Assembly: GCA_001874335.1 (NCBI GenBank)
Contig: MPDE01000005.1
Coordinates: forward strand, 124,001 to 188,000
Length of the DNA stretch: 64,000 nt
Origin: Bacteroidetes bacterium MedPE-SWsnd-G2
GTDB lineage: Bacteria > Bacteroidota > Bacteroidia > Flavobacteriales > Flavobacteriaceae
Reading direction: 5' to 3'
Within the stretch, counting starts at the first letter, position 1. Each line of letters begins with the position of its first letter. This document shows positions 52,720-62,540 of this stretch, in pieces. The position numbers and the translations under genes are program-made. The notes below the pieces were generated by a model. The model saw nothing but the letters and a program-made list of their open reading frames with translations. It did not search any database and was not told the DNA's origin.

Positions 52720-52745
52720 GAGGGGACGAAAAGTCCCCTCTTTTT
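52720..52745 (+). terminator. Terminator hairpin in the rimP leader (probable attenuator)
   Basis: A perfect 8-bp stem GAGGGGAC/GTCCCCTC with a GAAAA loop is followed by five T residues, 10 bases before the rimP ATG. It lies between the promoter and the first gene, so it must be read through for any of rimP, nusA or infB to be made from this promoter. Confidence 0.82.
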
Positions 52746-52755
52746 ATACTAAATA

Positions 52756-53220
52756 ATGTTTAAAGAGAAGGTTAGAACACTGCTTAACGAGGCGCTTGAA
52801 GAGCGTCAAGACTTGTTTTTAATCAGTTTTGAAGTAAAGGCTGATAATGCAATTTTTGTGGAGATTGATGGAGATAATGGCGTGTTAGTTGAAGATTGCA
52901 TGTTTGTTAGCAGAGCAATTGAACATAATTTAGACCGAGAAGAAGAAGATTTTTCATTAGAAGTGACTTCGGCTGGAGCAGCGTCTGTTTTTACACACCA
53001 ACGTCAATACACTAAAAATATTGGTCGAAATGTAGAGGTGAAAATGGTTGGGGGTAGCACCCAAGAAGGGGTTTTGAAAGAAACTTCAGAATCTGGAATC
53101 ATTTTAGAATGGAAAACCAGAGAGCCTAAGCCTGTTGGTAAGGGTAAAGTGACTGTTATTAAAAATGAAACAGTAGATTTTAAAGATATTATAGAAGCAA
53201 AAGTTATTATAAAATTTTAA
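52756..53220 (+). CDS. rimP: Ribosome maturation factor RimP
   Basis: The 154-residue protein assists 30S subunit assembly. It has the N-terminal alpha-beta domain with the family segment VEDCMFVSRAIEHNLDREEE and LEVTSAGAA, and a C-terminal SH3-like domain (NIGRNVEVKMVGGSTQEGVL). The SAGAA stretch replaces the usual SPG, common in Bacteroidota. It is the first gene of the rimP-nusA-infB operon, with a 12-base gap to nusA. Confidence 0.93.
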   Translation: MFKEKVRTLLNEALEERQDLFLISFEVKADNAIFVEIDGDNGVLVEDCMFVSRAIEHNLDREEEDFSLEVTSAGAASVFTHQRQYTKNIGRNVEVKMVGGSTQEGVLKETSESGIILEWKTREPKPVGKGKVTVIKNETVDFKDIIEAKVIIKF

Positions 53221-53232
53221 TTCATAAGAGTT

Positions 53233-54465
53233 ATGGAAAATATTGCGTTAATTGATTCTTTTTCAGAATTTAAAGACGATAAATTAATAGATCGTGTAAC
53301 GTTAATGGCGATTTTAGAGGATGTCTTAAGAAATGCTTTGAAAAAGAAGTATGGTGATGACGACAACTTTGATATCATTATTAACCCTGATAAAGGCGAT
53401 TTAGAGATTTGGAGAAATAGAGTGGTTGTGGCTGATGATGAAGTAGAAGAGCCTAACCAGGAAATTTCATTGTCTGAAGCGCAATTAATTGAGCCTGACT
53501 TTGAGGTTGGAGAAGATGTAGCAGAAGAAGTAAAGCTTGTAGACTTAGGTAGACGTGCTATTCTTGCATTACGTCAAAACCTAATTTCAAAAATTCACGA
53601 ACATGATAATACTAATATCTACAAACAATTTAAAGATTTAGTAGGAGATATATACACTGCAGAAGTACACCATATTCGTCACAGAGCAATTATTCTGTTA
53701 GATGATGAAGGGAACGAAATTATCTTACCAAAAGAAAAACAAATTCCTTCAGATTTCTTTAGAAAAGGTGAGAATGTAAGAGGTGTAATTGAGAGTGTTG
53801 AGTTAAAAGGAAACAAACCTGCAATTGTAATGTCAAGAACTGCTCCTAAGTTTTTAGAGAAGTTGTTTGAACAAGAAATCCCTGAAGTATTTGATGGATT
53901 AATTACTGTTAAAAATGTAGTTCGTATTCCAGGTGAGAAAGCAAAAGTAGCGGTAGATTCTTATGATGATAGAATTGATCCTGTTGGAGCTTGTGTAGGT
54001 ATTAAAGGTTCTAGAATTCACGGTATTGTTCGTGAATTGGGTAATGAAAACATTGATGTTATTAATTACACAAATAACTTACAACTTTATATTACTCGTG
54101 CATTAAGTCCTGCTCGTGTAACCTCAATCAAAATTAATGAAGAAACACAACACGCAGAGGTCTTATTAAGACCAGAAGAAGTTTCTAAAGCAATTGGACG
54201 TGGAGGTCACAACATTCGTTTGGCTGGACAATTAACAGGATATGAGATTGATGTGTTTAGAGAAGGTGCTGAGGAAGATGTTGAATTAACAGAATTCTCT
54301 GATGAAATTGAAGGCTGGATTATTGCAGAATTCAGTAAAGCAGGATTAGATACGGCTAAGAGTATACTTGAGCAAGATGTTAAAGACTTGGTGAAGCGTA
54401 CAGACTTAGAGGAAGAAACAATTAATGAAGTTATAAGAATTCTTAAGGAAGAATTTGAAGAATAA
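53233..54465 (+). CDS. nusA: Transcription termination/antitermination factor NusA
   Basis: The 410-residue protein binds RNA polymerase and RNA and tunes pausing and intrinsic termination. It has the N-terminal polymerase-binding domain (about 1-125), an S1 domain (about 130-200) and two KH domains with GACVGIKGSRI and AIGRGGHNIRLAG. The acidic C-terminal repeats of E. coli NusA are absent, leaving only a short helical tail, as in many bacteria. As a termination factor it could act on the hairpin in its own operon leader. Confidence 0.96.
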   Translation: MENIALIDSFSEFKDDKLIDRVTLMAILEDVLRNALKKKYGDDDNFDIIINPDKGDLEIWRNRVVVADDEVEEPNQEISLSEAQLIEPDFEVGEDVAEEVKLVDLGRRAILALRQNLISKIHEHDNTNIYKQFKDLVGDIYTAEVHHIRHRAIILLDDEGNEIILPKEKQIPSDFFRKGENVRGVIESVELKGNKPAIVMSRTAPKFLEKLFEQEIPEVFDGLITVKNVVRIPGEKAKVAVDSYDDRIDPVGACVGIKGSRIHGIVRELGNENIDVINYTNNLQLYITRALSPARVTSIKINEETQHAEVLLRPEEVSKAIGRGGHNIRLAGQLTGYEIDVFREGAEEDVELTEFSDEIEGWIIAEFSKAGLDTAKSILEQDVKDLVKRTDLEEETINEVIRILKEEFEE

Positions 54466-54495
54466 CATAAATTTAAATTATATTACAGATAATTT

Positions 54496-57402
54496 ATGGC
54501 TCAAACAATTAGATTAAATAAGGCATTAAGGGAATTGAATATCTCTATCGATCGTGCTGTGGATTTCTTAGAATCCAAGGGTATCGAAGTCGATAAGAGT
54601 CCTAATACCAAATTGCCGCAGAATGTTTACGAAATTCTCTCTAATGAATTTCAGACTGATGCAAGTAAAAAGGTCGCATCCCAAGAGGTGAGTGAGGCTA
54701 AGCTTAAAGAAAAAGAAGAATTACGCATACAACGTGAGCGTGAATTAGAAGAAAAGGCGAAGAAGGAAGAAGAAGCAAGACAACAAGTTGTTAAAGCAAA
54801 AGCTTCGTTATCAGGACCTAAGCAAATTGGAAAAATTGACTTAGAAGGAGATGCGCCAAAAACCGAGGAAGCCCCAGCTCCTGCCGAAACTGAAAAAGTA
54901 GAGGTAAAAGCTGAACCAGAGGTGGTTACTCAAGTTGAAGACTCTAAAGCTGTTGAGCCAGAAGCTAAAGAGGAAGCAACGATTGCACCACCAAAAGAAG
55001 AGGCAAAGCCTGAGGTTAAAGAAGAAAAGCCTAAAGCCGAAACAAAAGAGGTAAAAGAAACACCAAAAGTGACTAAGGAAACTAAGTCTACTAAAGCTGC
55101 TAAACCAACACCTGTTGAAAGAGAGCAAGCAAGAGTTTCTAAACCTAAGCAAGTAGAAGCACCAAAAGCTGCTAAAGAGGAAACTCCTGCAGTTGTTGAT
55201 GAAAAGGTTAAAACGCAATATCAAAAATTATCAGGTCCTAAGTCTACAGGTCAAAAAATTGATTTATCTCAATTTAATAAACCTAAAAAGAAGAAGGAAG
55301 ATAAAAAGCCGGATGCTAAACAAGATGCATCTGCGAATAAAAAGAAAAGACGTCGTATTAGTAAAACTGGACCGGGAGGTCAAGGCGGCGGAAATCAAGG
55401 TAACAGACCTAACTACCAAAACAGAGGTGGAAACCAAAAAGGAAACTTTAAAGGTAAAAACCAAGGACGTCGTCCAAATGTTGTTAAGGAAGAGCCAAGT
55501 GAGGCAGAAGTGCAAAGACAAGTTCGTGAAACACTAGAAAAACTTCAAGGTAAGTCGAGTAAAGGTAAAGGAGCTAAGCATAGAAGAGATAAAAGAGATT
55601 TACATAGACAGCAGTCTGAGAAAGATCTTGAGCAACAACAAGCAGAAAGTAAAATTTTAAAGGTAACAGAATTTGTTACTGCAAGTGAAGTTGCTACTAT
55701 GATGGATGTTTCTGTAACTCAAATTATCTCGGCTTGTATGTCTTTAGGTATGATGGTTACTATGAACCAAAGATTAGATGCAGAAACCCTTACGGTTGTT
55801 GCAGATGAGTTTGGTTATGAAGTAGAATTTATTACAGCTGATATCGAAGAATCGGTAGAGGAAGTTCAAGATAGTCCAGAAGATTTAAAAGATCGTGCGC
55901 CAATTGTTACAGTAATGGGACATGTTGATCACGGTAAAACATCTTTATTAGATTACATACGTAAAGAGAATGTAATTGCAGGTGAGTCTGGAGGTATTAC
56001 ACAGCATATTGGTGCTTATGGAGTAACATTAGAAAGCGGTAAAAAAGTGGCCTTTTTAGATACGCCTGGTCACGAGGCCTTTACGGCGATGCGTGCACGT
56101 GGTGCTCAAGTTACAGATATCGTAATTATTGTAATTGCGGCAGATGATGCTATTATGCCACAAACAAAAGAGGCAATATCTCATGCTCAAGCAGCAGGAG
56201 TACCAATTATCTTTGCAATTAATAAAATAGATAAACCTAATGCTAACCCAGATAAGGTTAAAGAAGGTTTAGCTTCTATGAATCTATTAGTAGAAGATTG
56301 GGGTGGTAAAATTCAATCTCAAGACATATCTGCTAAAACAGGATTAGGGATAAAAGAGCTACTTGAAAAAGTAATGCTTGAAGCTGAAATTTTAGAATTA
56401 AAAGCTAATCCAGATAAAGCGGCAAACGGAACTGTTGTTGAAGCTTTCCTTGATAAAGGTAGAGGATATGTATCTACAATATTAGTACAAGCTGGTACTT
56501 TAAAAATTGGAGATTACGTATTGGCTGGTAAAAACAGTGGTAAAGTGAAAGCAATGCATGATGAGCGTGGAAATGACGTTGAATTAGCAGGGCCTTCTAC
56601 TCCGGTATCAATTTTAGGTTTAGATGGAGCGCCTCAAGCAGGTGATAAGTTTAATGTCTATGAAGATGAAAGAGAAGCGAAACAAATTGCAACTAAAAGA
56701 GCGCAATTACAACGTGAGCAATCTGTAAGAACACAACGTCATATAACACTTGATGAAATTGGAAGACGTATTGCTTTAGGAGATTTCCAAGAGCTTAATA
56801 TTATTCTTAAAGGTGATGTTGACGGATCTGTTGAAGCATTAACAGATTCATTCCAGAAATTATCTACCGAAGAAATTCAAGTTAATATTATTCATAAAGG
56901 TGTTGGTGCCATTACAGAAAGTGATGTGTTGTTAGCAACGGCATCAGATGCGATTATTATCGGATTTAATGTTCGTCCAATGGGTAATGCGAGACAAATT
57001 GCTGATAAAGAAGAAATCGATATCAGAATGTACTCAATTATCTATGATGCGATCAATGATCTTAAAGATGCGATGGAAGGCATGTTGTCTCCAGAGCTTA
57101 AAGAAGAGATTACTGGTACAGCAGAAATTAGAGAAATATTTAAAGTATCTAAAATCGGATCTATTGCAGGTTGTATGGTGACGAATGGTAAGATATTTAG
57201 AAACTCTAATATTCGTTTAATTAGAGATGGTGTAGTTATCTATACAGGTGAGTTAGCCTCTCTTAAACGATTTAAAGATGATGTTAAAGAAGTATCTAAA
57301 GGTTACGACTGTGGTACTCAAGTTAAAAACTACAACGATATTAAGGAAGGTGATGTTATTGAAGCATTCCATGAAGTTGAAGTTAAGAAGAAACTTAAAT
57401 AA
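54496..57402 (+). CDS. infB: Translation initiation factor IF-2
   Basis: The 968-residue GTPase brings initiator tRNA to the ribosome. The N-terminus is a short folded domain (about 1-55) followed by a long Lys/Glu/Ala/Pro-rich and then Gly/Asn/Arg-rich disordered region (about 65-380). The GTPase has GHVDHGKTS (from about residue 475), DTPGHEAF and NKIDKP, and C-terminal domains II-IV follow. No internal start is needed to explain the length. It is the last gene of the operon and ends in a strong terminator. Confidence 0.97.
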   Translation: MAQTIRLNKALRELNISIDRAVDFLESKGIEVDKSPNTKLPQNVYEILSNEFQTDASKKVASQEVSEAKLKEKEELRIQRERELEEKAKKEEEARQQVVKAKASLSGPKQIGKIDLEGDAPKTEEAPAPAETEKVEVKAEPEVVTQVEDSKAVEPEAKEEATIAPPKEEAKPEVKEEKPKAETKEVKETPKVTKETKSTKAAKPTPVEREQARVSKPKQVEAPKAAKEETPAVVDEKVKTQYQKLSGPKSTGQKIDLSQFNKPKKKKEDKKPDAKQDASANKKKRRRISKTGPGGQGGGNQGNRPNYQNRGGNQKGNFKGKNQGRRPNVVKEEPSEAEVQRQVRETLEKLQGKSSKGKGAKHRRDKRDLHRQQSEKDLEQQQAESKILKVTEFVTASEVATMMDVSVTQIISACMSLGMMVTMNQRLDAETLTVVADEFGYEVEFITADIEESVEEVQDSPEDLKDRAPIVTVMGHVDHGKTSLLDYIRKENVIAGESGGITQHIGAYGVTLESGKKVAFLDTPGHEAFTAMRARGAQVTDIVIIVIAADDAIMPQTKEAISHAQAAGVPIIFAINKIDKPNANPDKVKEGLASMNLLVEDWGGKIQSQDISAKTGLGIKELLEKVMLEAEILELKANPDKAANGTVVEAFLDKGRGYVSTILVQAGTLKIGDYVLAGKNSGKVKAMHDERGNDVELAGPSTPVSILGLDGAPQAGDKFNVYEDEREAKQIATKRAQLQREQSVRTQRHITLDEIGRRIALGDFQELNIILKGDVDGSVEALTDSFQKLSTEEIQVNIIHKGVGAITESDVLLATASDAIIIGFNVRPMGNARQIADKEEIDIRMYSIIYDAINDLKDAMEGMLSPELKEEITGTAEIREIFKVSKIGSIAGCMVTNGKIFRNSNIRLIRDGVVIYTGELASLKRFKDDVKEVSKGYDCGTQVKNYNDIKEGDVIEAFHEVEVKKKLK

Positions 57403-57418
57403 TTTAAGTCTATATACT

Positions 57419-57451
57419 AAAAAAGGCAATCTCTTGAGATTGCCTTTTTTT
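57419..57451 (+). terminator. Bidirectional terminator after infB
   Basis: AAAAAGGCAATCTC and GAGATTGCCTTTTT form a long stem with a TT-centred loop, with T-runs on both strands. It serves infB and the convergent SPOR gene. Confidence 0.9.
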
Positions 57452-57468
57452 ATGCGATATAGTTAAGC

Positions 57469-57876
57469 TTATTCGTTTTCCTTTACTGGTTTTGGTATGG
57501 CTTTAATTTTTGGTTTTAAGATAAAGGCATTAGGAAAATCTTCTTTTACAATGACAAGAGCTCTATCGGCTTCAAGTCTAGTGGTGAAATTTCCTATCCA
57601 TACTTTATAATTAGGTGTTTCAAATTTTAAAGACACTGGAAAATCCATTTCAGATTTATTCAGTTCATCTCTAATTTCTTGCGCATCAGTTCTATTTCCA
57701 GAATACACTTGAATCGTTAGTAGATTTACCGTTCTAAGGTCTTTTTTGAACTCCATAAGCTGTTTAACATCATTTGGTTCATCGATGTTAACCTGCCCAT
57801 TTTGAGCGCTTAATTGGCCTGAAAATACCGTAATAAAAAAGGTTAAAACTGCTGATTTTACTGATACTTTTAACAT
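57469..57876 (-). CDS. Exported SPOR-domain protein
   Basis: The 135-residue product has a signal peptide (about 1-24) and a C-terminal SPOR-like fold (about 50-125) with LRTVNLLTIQVYSGNR and YKVWIGNFTTRLEADRALVI. SPOR domains bind denuded glycan strands of peptidoglycan, often at division sites. It has no other domain, so it may be a small periplasmic peptidoglycan binder. It has its own -7 box at 57895-57902 and shares the terminator with infB. Confidence 0.85.
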   Translation of the reverse strand: MLKVSVKSAVLTFFITVFSGQLSAQNGQVNIDEPNDVKQLMEFKKDLRTVNLLTIQVYSGNRTDAQEIRDELNKSEMDFPVSLKFETPNYKVWIGNFTTRLEADRALVIVKEDFPNAFILKPKIKAIPKPVKENE

Positions 57877-57894
57877 AATTACTATTGTTTTTTA

Positions 57895-57902
57895 CAAATG
57901 TA
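57895..57902 (-). promoter_or_regulatory. -7 promoter element of the SPOR gene
   Basis: Minus-strand TACATTTG matches TAnnTTTG, 18 bases upstream of the start codon at 57876. Confidence 0.55.
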
Positions 57903-58000
57903 TATTTATTTAACGGAATAGTACTCTCTTTATTTATTTAGAACGTTTATAAATTAGACATTAACAGAACTCTAACATTCCTAAAATCGAACTTAAATGT

Positions 58001-58008
58001 TACTTTTG
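58001..58008 (+). promoter_or_regulatory. -7 promoter element of the act operon
   Basis: TACTTTTG matches TAnnTTTG and is followed by CGGG. It lies 80 bases before the ATG at 58089 and 35 before the alternative ATG at 58044. No TTG lies at the ideal -33 distance. Confidence 0.5.
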
Positions 58009-58088
58009 CGGGAGATTTTATAACCGTATTTGGTTCTTTTTTAATGAAAGAATCGTACCAAAGTTTAGACGATAATTCAACTTTTAAT

Positions 58089-59381
58089 ATGAAACAGGTG
58101 ATATACCGTAAGTTAACCTCAAAGATTCTCAACTTAGGATTAATTGTTTTACTCACGTTTTCTACTTCGCTTTACGCGCAGGATGGAGATCCTGCTAAAG
58201 GAAAATCATTATTCAACACAAATTGTGCTGCTTGTCATAAGTTAGACAAAAAAATGACAGGTCCTGCCTTGAGAAAGGTAGAATCGCGTTTGGCAGATGA
58301 TCATGGTTTGGATAGAGAATGGTTAGCAGCCTGGATAAGAAACAGTGCTGGTTTAATTAAATCTGGTGATGCATATGCAAATCAGATTTTCAATGAGTAC
58401 AACGGAACGGCTATGACGGCCTTCCCAACTTTATCAGATCAAGATATTAATGATCTATTAGCTTATACAGCACAAGATAAACCTGCTCCTGTCGTGCCTG
58501 TCGCTGTACCAGGTGGTGGTGGTACTCAAGGTGAAGCTGGTTTACCAACAAAATTAGTGTTAGGAGCCTTAGCTTTATTATTTGGTTTGTTGGCATTAGC
58601 TTTAATTTTAGTAAGACAAACATTAAATCGTTTTGCTGAAGCTAAAGGTGTTGAGTTAACAGAATCTCAAAAAAATGGTTCGCTTTGGAAATCATTTGTA
58701 CAAAATCAGTTTTTAGTATTAGTAACAGCAATATTGTTATTGTTAACAAGTGCATACTTTGCGTACGGTTACTTTATGCAAATTGGTATTGATCAAGGAT
58801 ACCAACCAGTACAACCAATTCAATTCTCACACAGAATTCACGCTGGTGATAATGGAATAGATTGTAAATACTGTCACTCTTCTGCAAGAGTAAGTAAGCA
58901 TTCAGGAATACCTTCAGTTAATATTTGTATGAACTGTCACAAATCTATTTCTGAAGTTGCTCCAGCTACGGCAACTGCTGAGCATTCTAAAGAGTTTTAT
59001 GATGGAGAAATCCAGAAGTTATATGCTGCTGCAGGATGGGATGATGCTGAACAAAAATATACGGGTGAAACAAAACCTATCAAATGGATAAAGATTCATA
59101 ATTTACCTGATTTTGTATACTTTAATCACTCACAACACGTAATGGTTGGTGGTATCCAATGTCAAACTTGTCATGGTCCTATCGAAGAGATGGAAATTGT
59201 TCACCAAGAGTCTCCATTAACAATGGGATGGTGTATCAACTGTCACCGTGAGACTAATGTTAAGGTAGAGGATAATGCTTATTACACAAAAATACACGAG
59301 CAATTATCTAAAAAGTATGGTGTTGATAAACTTACTGTTGCGCAGCAAGGTGGTTTAGAGTGTGGTAAATGTCACTATTAA
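58089..59381 (+). CDS. actA: Alternative complex III multiheme cytochrome c, with N-terminal monoheme domain
   Basis: The 430-residue protein has six CxxCH heme sites. One is in an N-terminal cytochrome c-like domain (CAACH, 46-50) after a signal peptide, and five follow a membrane span pair near 150-230: CKYCH (259), CMNCH (280), CQTCH (358), CINCH (382) and CGKCH (425). The pentaheme part corresponds to ActA of alternative complex III, which passes electrons from quinol to a cytochrome acceptor. The ATG at 58044 would add 15 residues before a good signal peptide, so 58089 is preferred. actB follows after 30 bases. Confidence 0.88.
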   Translation: MKQVIYRKLTSKILNLGLIVLLTFSTSLYAQDGDPAKGKSLFNTNCAACHKLDKKMTGPALRKVESRLADDHGLDREWLAAWIRNSAGLIKSGDAYANQIFNEYNGTAMTAFPTLSDQDINDLLAYTAQDKPAPVVPVAVPGGGGTQGEAGLPTKLVLGALALLFGLLALALILVRQTLNRFAEAKGVELTESQKNGSLWKSFVQNQFLVLVTAILLLLTSAYFAYGYFMQIGIDQGYQPVQPIQFSHRIHAGDNGIDCKYCHSSARVSKHSGIPSVNICMNCHKSISEVAPATATAEHSKEFYDGEIQKLYAAAGWDDAEQKYTGETKPIKWIKIHNLPDFVYFNHSQHVMVGGIQCQTCHGPIEEMEIVHQESPLTMGWCINCHRETNVKVEDNAYYTKIHEQLSKKYGVDKLTVAQQGGLECGKCHY

Positions 59382-59411
59382 TTTTATTAAGAAGTAATTC
59401 AATTATATAAT

Positions 59412-62400
59412 ATGTCATCAAACAAGAAATACTGGAAAAGTGTTGAAGAGCTGAACGAGAATAGCTCTATTGTTGAGACGCTAAAACAAAACGAATTTGT
59501 TGAAGAAATTCCAACTGATGAGTTCTTAGGTAATAAGGAAGCATTAGAAACGTCTTCAACAACGCGTCGTGATTTCTTAAAATACGTTGGTTTTAGTACA
59601 GCTGCTGCTTCGTTAGCTGCTTGTGAAGGGCCAGTGATTAAGTCAATCCCTTACGTAGTTCAACCAGAAGAGATTATTCCTGGTGTTGCTAATTACTATG
59701 CAACTACAATTGCAGATGGGTATGATTTTGCAAATGTTTTAGTAAAAACTCGTGAAGGTCGTCCAATTAAAATAGAGAATAACTCTATGGCTGTTAGTGG
59801 AAGCGCTAATGCCAGAGTTAATGCATCTGTTTTAGGTTTGTACGATAGCTTAAGAGTACAAGGTCCAAAGAAAAATGGTTCTGCCATTTCTTGGAGTGAT
59901 TTAAACTCAGAGGTTTCTCAAAAATTAAATGCTTTAAGTGCAGCAGGAAAGTCTATTGTGTTATTAACACAAACTTTTGCAAGTCCTTCAACTACCAAAT
60001 TAATTGGTGAGTTTAAAGCTAAGTATGGTAATGTTAAGCACGTCGCGTACGATGCAATTTCAGAATCAGCTGCTTTAGATGCATTCCAAGCAGAGTACGG
60101 TGTTAGAGGTTTAGCAGATTATGATTTTGCTAAAGCATCTACCATTGTTTCTATTGGTGCAGATTTCTTAGGAGATTGGCAAGGTGGAGGATTTGATTCT
60201 GGATACGCTCAAGGTCGTGTTCCTGATCATGGTAAAATGTCTCGCCACGTACAGTTTGAGTCTAATATGACGCTTTCTGGTGCAAATGCTGATAAGCGTG
60301 TGCCATTAACGCCTAATCAACAACGTGTAGCGCTTGCTAAACTTTACAGTTATGTTGTTGGAGGATCGGTATCAGGTGAATTGCCAAATGCTATTGATCA
60401 AGCGGTTAAAAATGCTGCAGACCAATTAAAAATGGCTGGTAAATCTGGTGTTGTTGTTACTGGTATTCAAGATGTAAATGCTCAAGCGGTAGTTTTAAAA
60501 ATTAATGCCCACTTAAACAGTGAAGTATGTAATACTAAAACGCCAATTTTAACAAGACAAGGTAGTAATGCTCAAGTAAACACTTTAATAGCTGATATGA
60601 AAGCTGGTGAAGTTGGAGCTGTTATTATGAGTGGTGTTAATCCAGTTTACACCTTAGCTAACGCTGATGAATTTACTGAAGGATTAAAAAATACAGAACT
60701 AACTGTTGCATTCTCTACTAAAGAAGATGAAACAGCTTTAGTATCTCAATATATTGCTGCGGCACCTCACTATTTAGAATCTTGGGGTGATGTAGAAATG
60801 AAAAAAGGACACTATGCATTAATGCAACCAACTATTCGTCCTTTATTCGACACACGTCAATTTCAAGAAGTACTTTTAAGTTGGACAGGAATTGATACAG
60901 ATTACAATGATTATGTTAAAAATGTTTGGAATACTGAAGTATTGAATGGTGCTTCATTTAATCAAGCATTACATGATGGTGTATTCATAACAACTGCTAC
61001 AACTTCTGAAGAAGAAAATGTAGTTTCTGAAGATGATACAGAAACACCGTCTCATAATGCAGCTCAAGCCTTGGCTAATGTGTCTGCTGCTCAAGGATTC
61101 CAATTAGCATTGTATTCTAAAACGGGAATGGGTGATGGACAACAAGCAAATAACCCTTGGTTACAAGAGTTTCCTGATCCAATCACAAGAGCATCTTGGG
61201 ATAACTACTTAACAATATCTCAAGCTGATGCTGATAAACTTGGTTTAGTTAATGAGCATGTAGCAACAGGAGCTTTAGATGGTAGTTACGCTAAAATTAC
61301 AGTAGGATCTAAGTCGCTTACTGTGCCAGTAATGATTCAACCGGGACAAGCGCACGGAACCGTTGGTTTAGCCTTTGGTTATGGTCGTGAAGCTGGGCTT
61401 AAAGACGAAATGAAAACTGGGGTAAACGCATTTAAATTATATGATGGTTTTAATGCAACACCTTCTGTTACGATATCAGCTGCAAGCGGAATGCATGAAT
61501 TTGCTTCTGTTCAATTGCAAAACACCTTGATGGGTCGTGGTGACATTATTAAGGAAACAACGTTAGAGATTTTCAATACAAAGGATGCTCAGGTATGGAA
61601 CCCTATGCCTATGGTATCTTTAAATCACGAAGAAACTCCGGTGACTTCTTCTGATGTTGATTTATGGGATGAATTTGATCGTTCAATTGGACACCATTTC
61701 AACCTTTCAATTGATTTAAATGCTTGTACAGGATGTGGAGCATGTGTTATTGCATGTCACGCAGAAAACAATGTACCAGTAGTTGGTAAAGAAGAAATTA
61801 GACGTTCAAGAGATATGCACTGGTTGCGTATTGATAGATATTACTCTTCTGAAGAAACTTTAGCAGCCGATGTTAAAAAGAAAGAAGAATTTGATGGACT
61901 ATTTGGAGATAACGGATCTTTAGGAGGTTTTGGAGAAATGGAAGCTCCTGCCGATAATCCTCAAGTGGCTTTCCAACCAGTAATGTGTCAGCATTGTAAT
62001 CACGCGCCATGTGAAACAGTTTGTCCAGTAGCGGCAACATCACACGGTCGTCAAGGACAAAACCATATGGCATATAACCGTTGTGTAGGTACACGTTATT
62101 GTGCAAATAACTGTCCTTATAAAGTACGTCGTTTTAACTGGTTCTTATATAATGGTAATGATGAATTTGATTACTATATGAATGATGACCTAGGACGTAT
62201 GGTATTAAACCCAGACGTTGTAGTACGTTCTCGTGGTGTAATGGAAAAATGTTCTATGTGTATTCAAAAAACACAGAAAACTATTCTTGACGCTAAACGT
62301 GACGGACGTGAAATCGTAGATGGTGAATTCCAAACAGCTTGTTCTGCTGCATGTGGTAACGGAGCAATGGTATTTGGAGATATCAACGATAAGGAAAGTA

Positions 62401-62510
62401 AAGTTGCAAAACTTAAGGAAGATAAACGTATGTATCACTTATTAGAGCATGTTGGAACAAAACCTAACGTGATCTATCAAACGAAAGTGAGAAATACTAC
62501 CGAAGCATAA
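59412..62510 (+). CDS. actB: Alternative complex III iron-sulfur subunit
   Basis: The 1032-residue protein fuses a molybdopterin-oxidoreductase-like part without an obvious cofactor site to a ferredoxin part. A twin-arginine motif TTRRDFLKYVGF lies at R52-R53 after a long polar leader and is followed by a lipobox-like LAAC. The ferredoxin region (about 765-1000) contains CTGCGACVIACH (from C772), CQHCNHAPCETVCP, CVGTRYCANNCPY and CSMC...CSAACG, enough for four iron-sulfur clusters, one of them probably 3Fe-4S. It is the electron-transfer subunit on the periplasmic side. actC follows after 30 bases. Confidence 0.92.
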   Translation: MSSNKKYWKSVEELNENSSIVETLKQNEFVEEIPTDEFLGNKEALETSSTTRRDFLKYVGFSTAAASLAACEGPVIKSIPYVVQPEEIIPGVANYYATTIADGYDFANVLVKTREGRPIKIENNSMAVSGSANARVNASVLGLYDSLRVQGPKKNGSAISWSDLNSEVSQKLNALSAAGKSIVLLTQTFASPSTTKLIGEFKAKYGNVKHVAYDAISESAALDAFQAEYGVRGLADYDFAKASTIVSIGADFLGDWQGGGFDSGYAQGRVPDHGKMSRHVQFESNMTLSGANADKRVPLTPNQQRVALAKLYSYVVGGSVSGELPNAIDQAVKNAADQLKMAGKSGVVVTGIQDVNAQAVVLKINAHLNSEVCNTKTPILTRQGSNAQVNTLIADMKAGEVGAVIMSGVNPVYTLANADEFTEGLKNTELTVAFSTKEDETALVSQYIAAAPHYLESWGDVEMKKGHYALMQPTIRPLFDTRQFQEVLLSWTGIDTDYNDYVKNVWNTEVLNGASFNQALHDGVFITTATTSEEENVVSEDDTETPSHNAAQALANVSAAQGFQLALYSKTGMGDGQQANNPWLQEFPDPITRASWDNYLTISQADADKLGLVNEHVATGALDGSYAKITVGSKSLTVPVMIQPGQAHGTVGLAFGYGREAGLKDEMKTGVNAFKLYDGFNATPSVTISAASGMHEFASVQLQNTLMGRGDIIKETTLEIFNTKDAQVWNPMPMVSLNHEETPVTSSDVDLWDEFDRSIGHHFNLSIDLNACTGCGACVIACHAENNVPVVGKEEIRRSRDMHWLRIDRYYSSEETLAADVKKKEEFDGLFGDNGSLGGFGEMEAPADNPQVAFQPVMCQHCNHAPCETVCPVAATSHGRQGQNHMAYNRCVGTRYCANNCPYKVRRFNWFLYNGNDEFDYYMNDDLGRMVLNPDVVVRSRGVMEKCSMCIQKTQKTILDAKRDGREIVDGEFQTACSAACGNGAMVFGDINDKESKVAKLKEDKRMYHLLEHVGTKPNVIYQTKVRNTTEA

Positions 62511-62540
62511 AATTAATTAAGAAACAATTATAAAAGGATT

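Noticed and set aside
54841-55224. Long open frame antisense to the IF-2 linker region
   Set aside because: Its Phe/Ser/Leu-rich translation is the mirror of the Lys/Glu codon bias of infB; no start context or promoter supports it.
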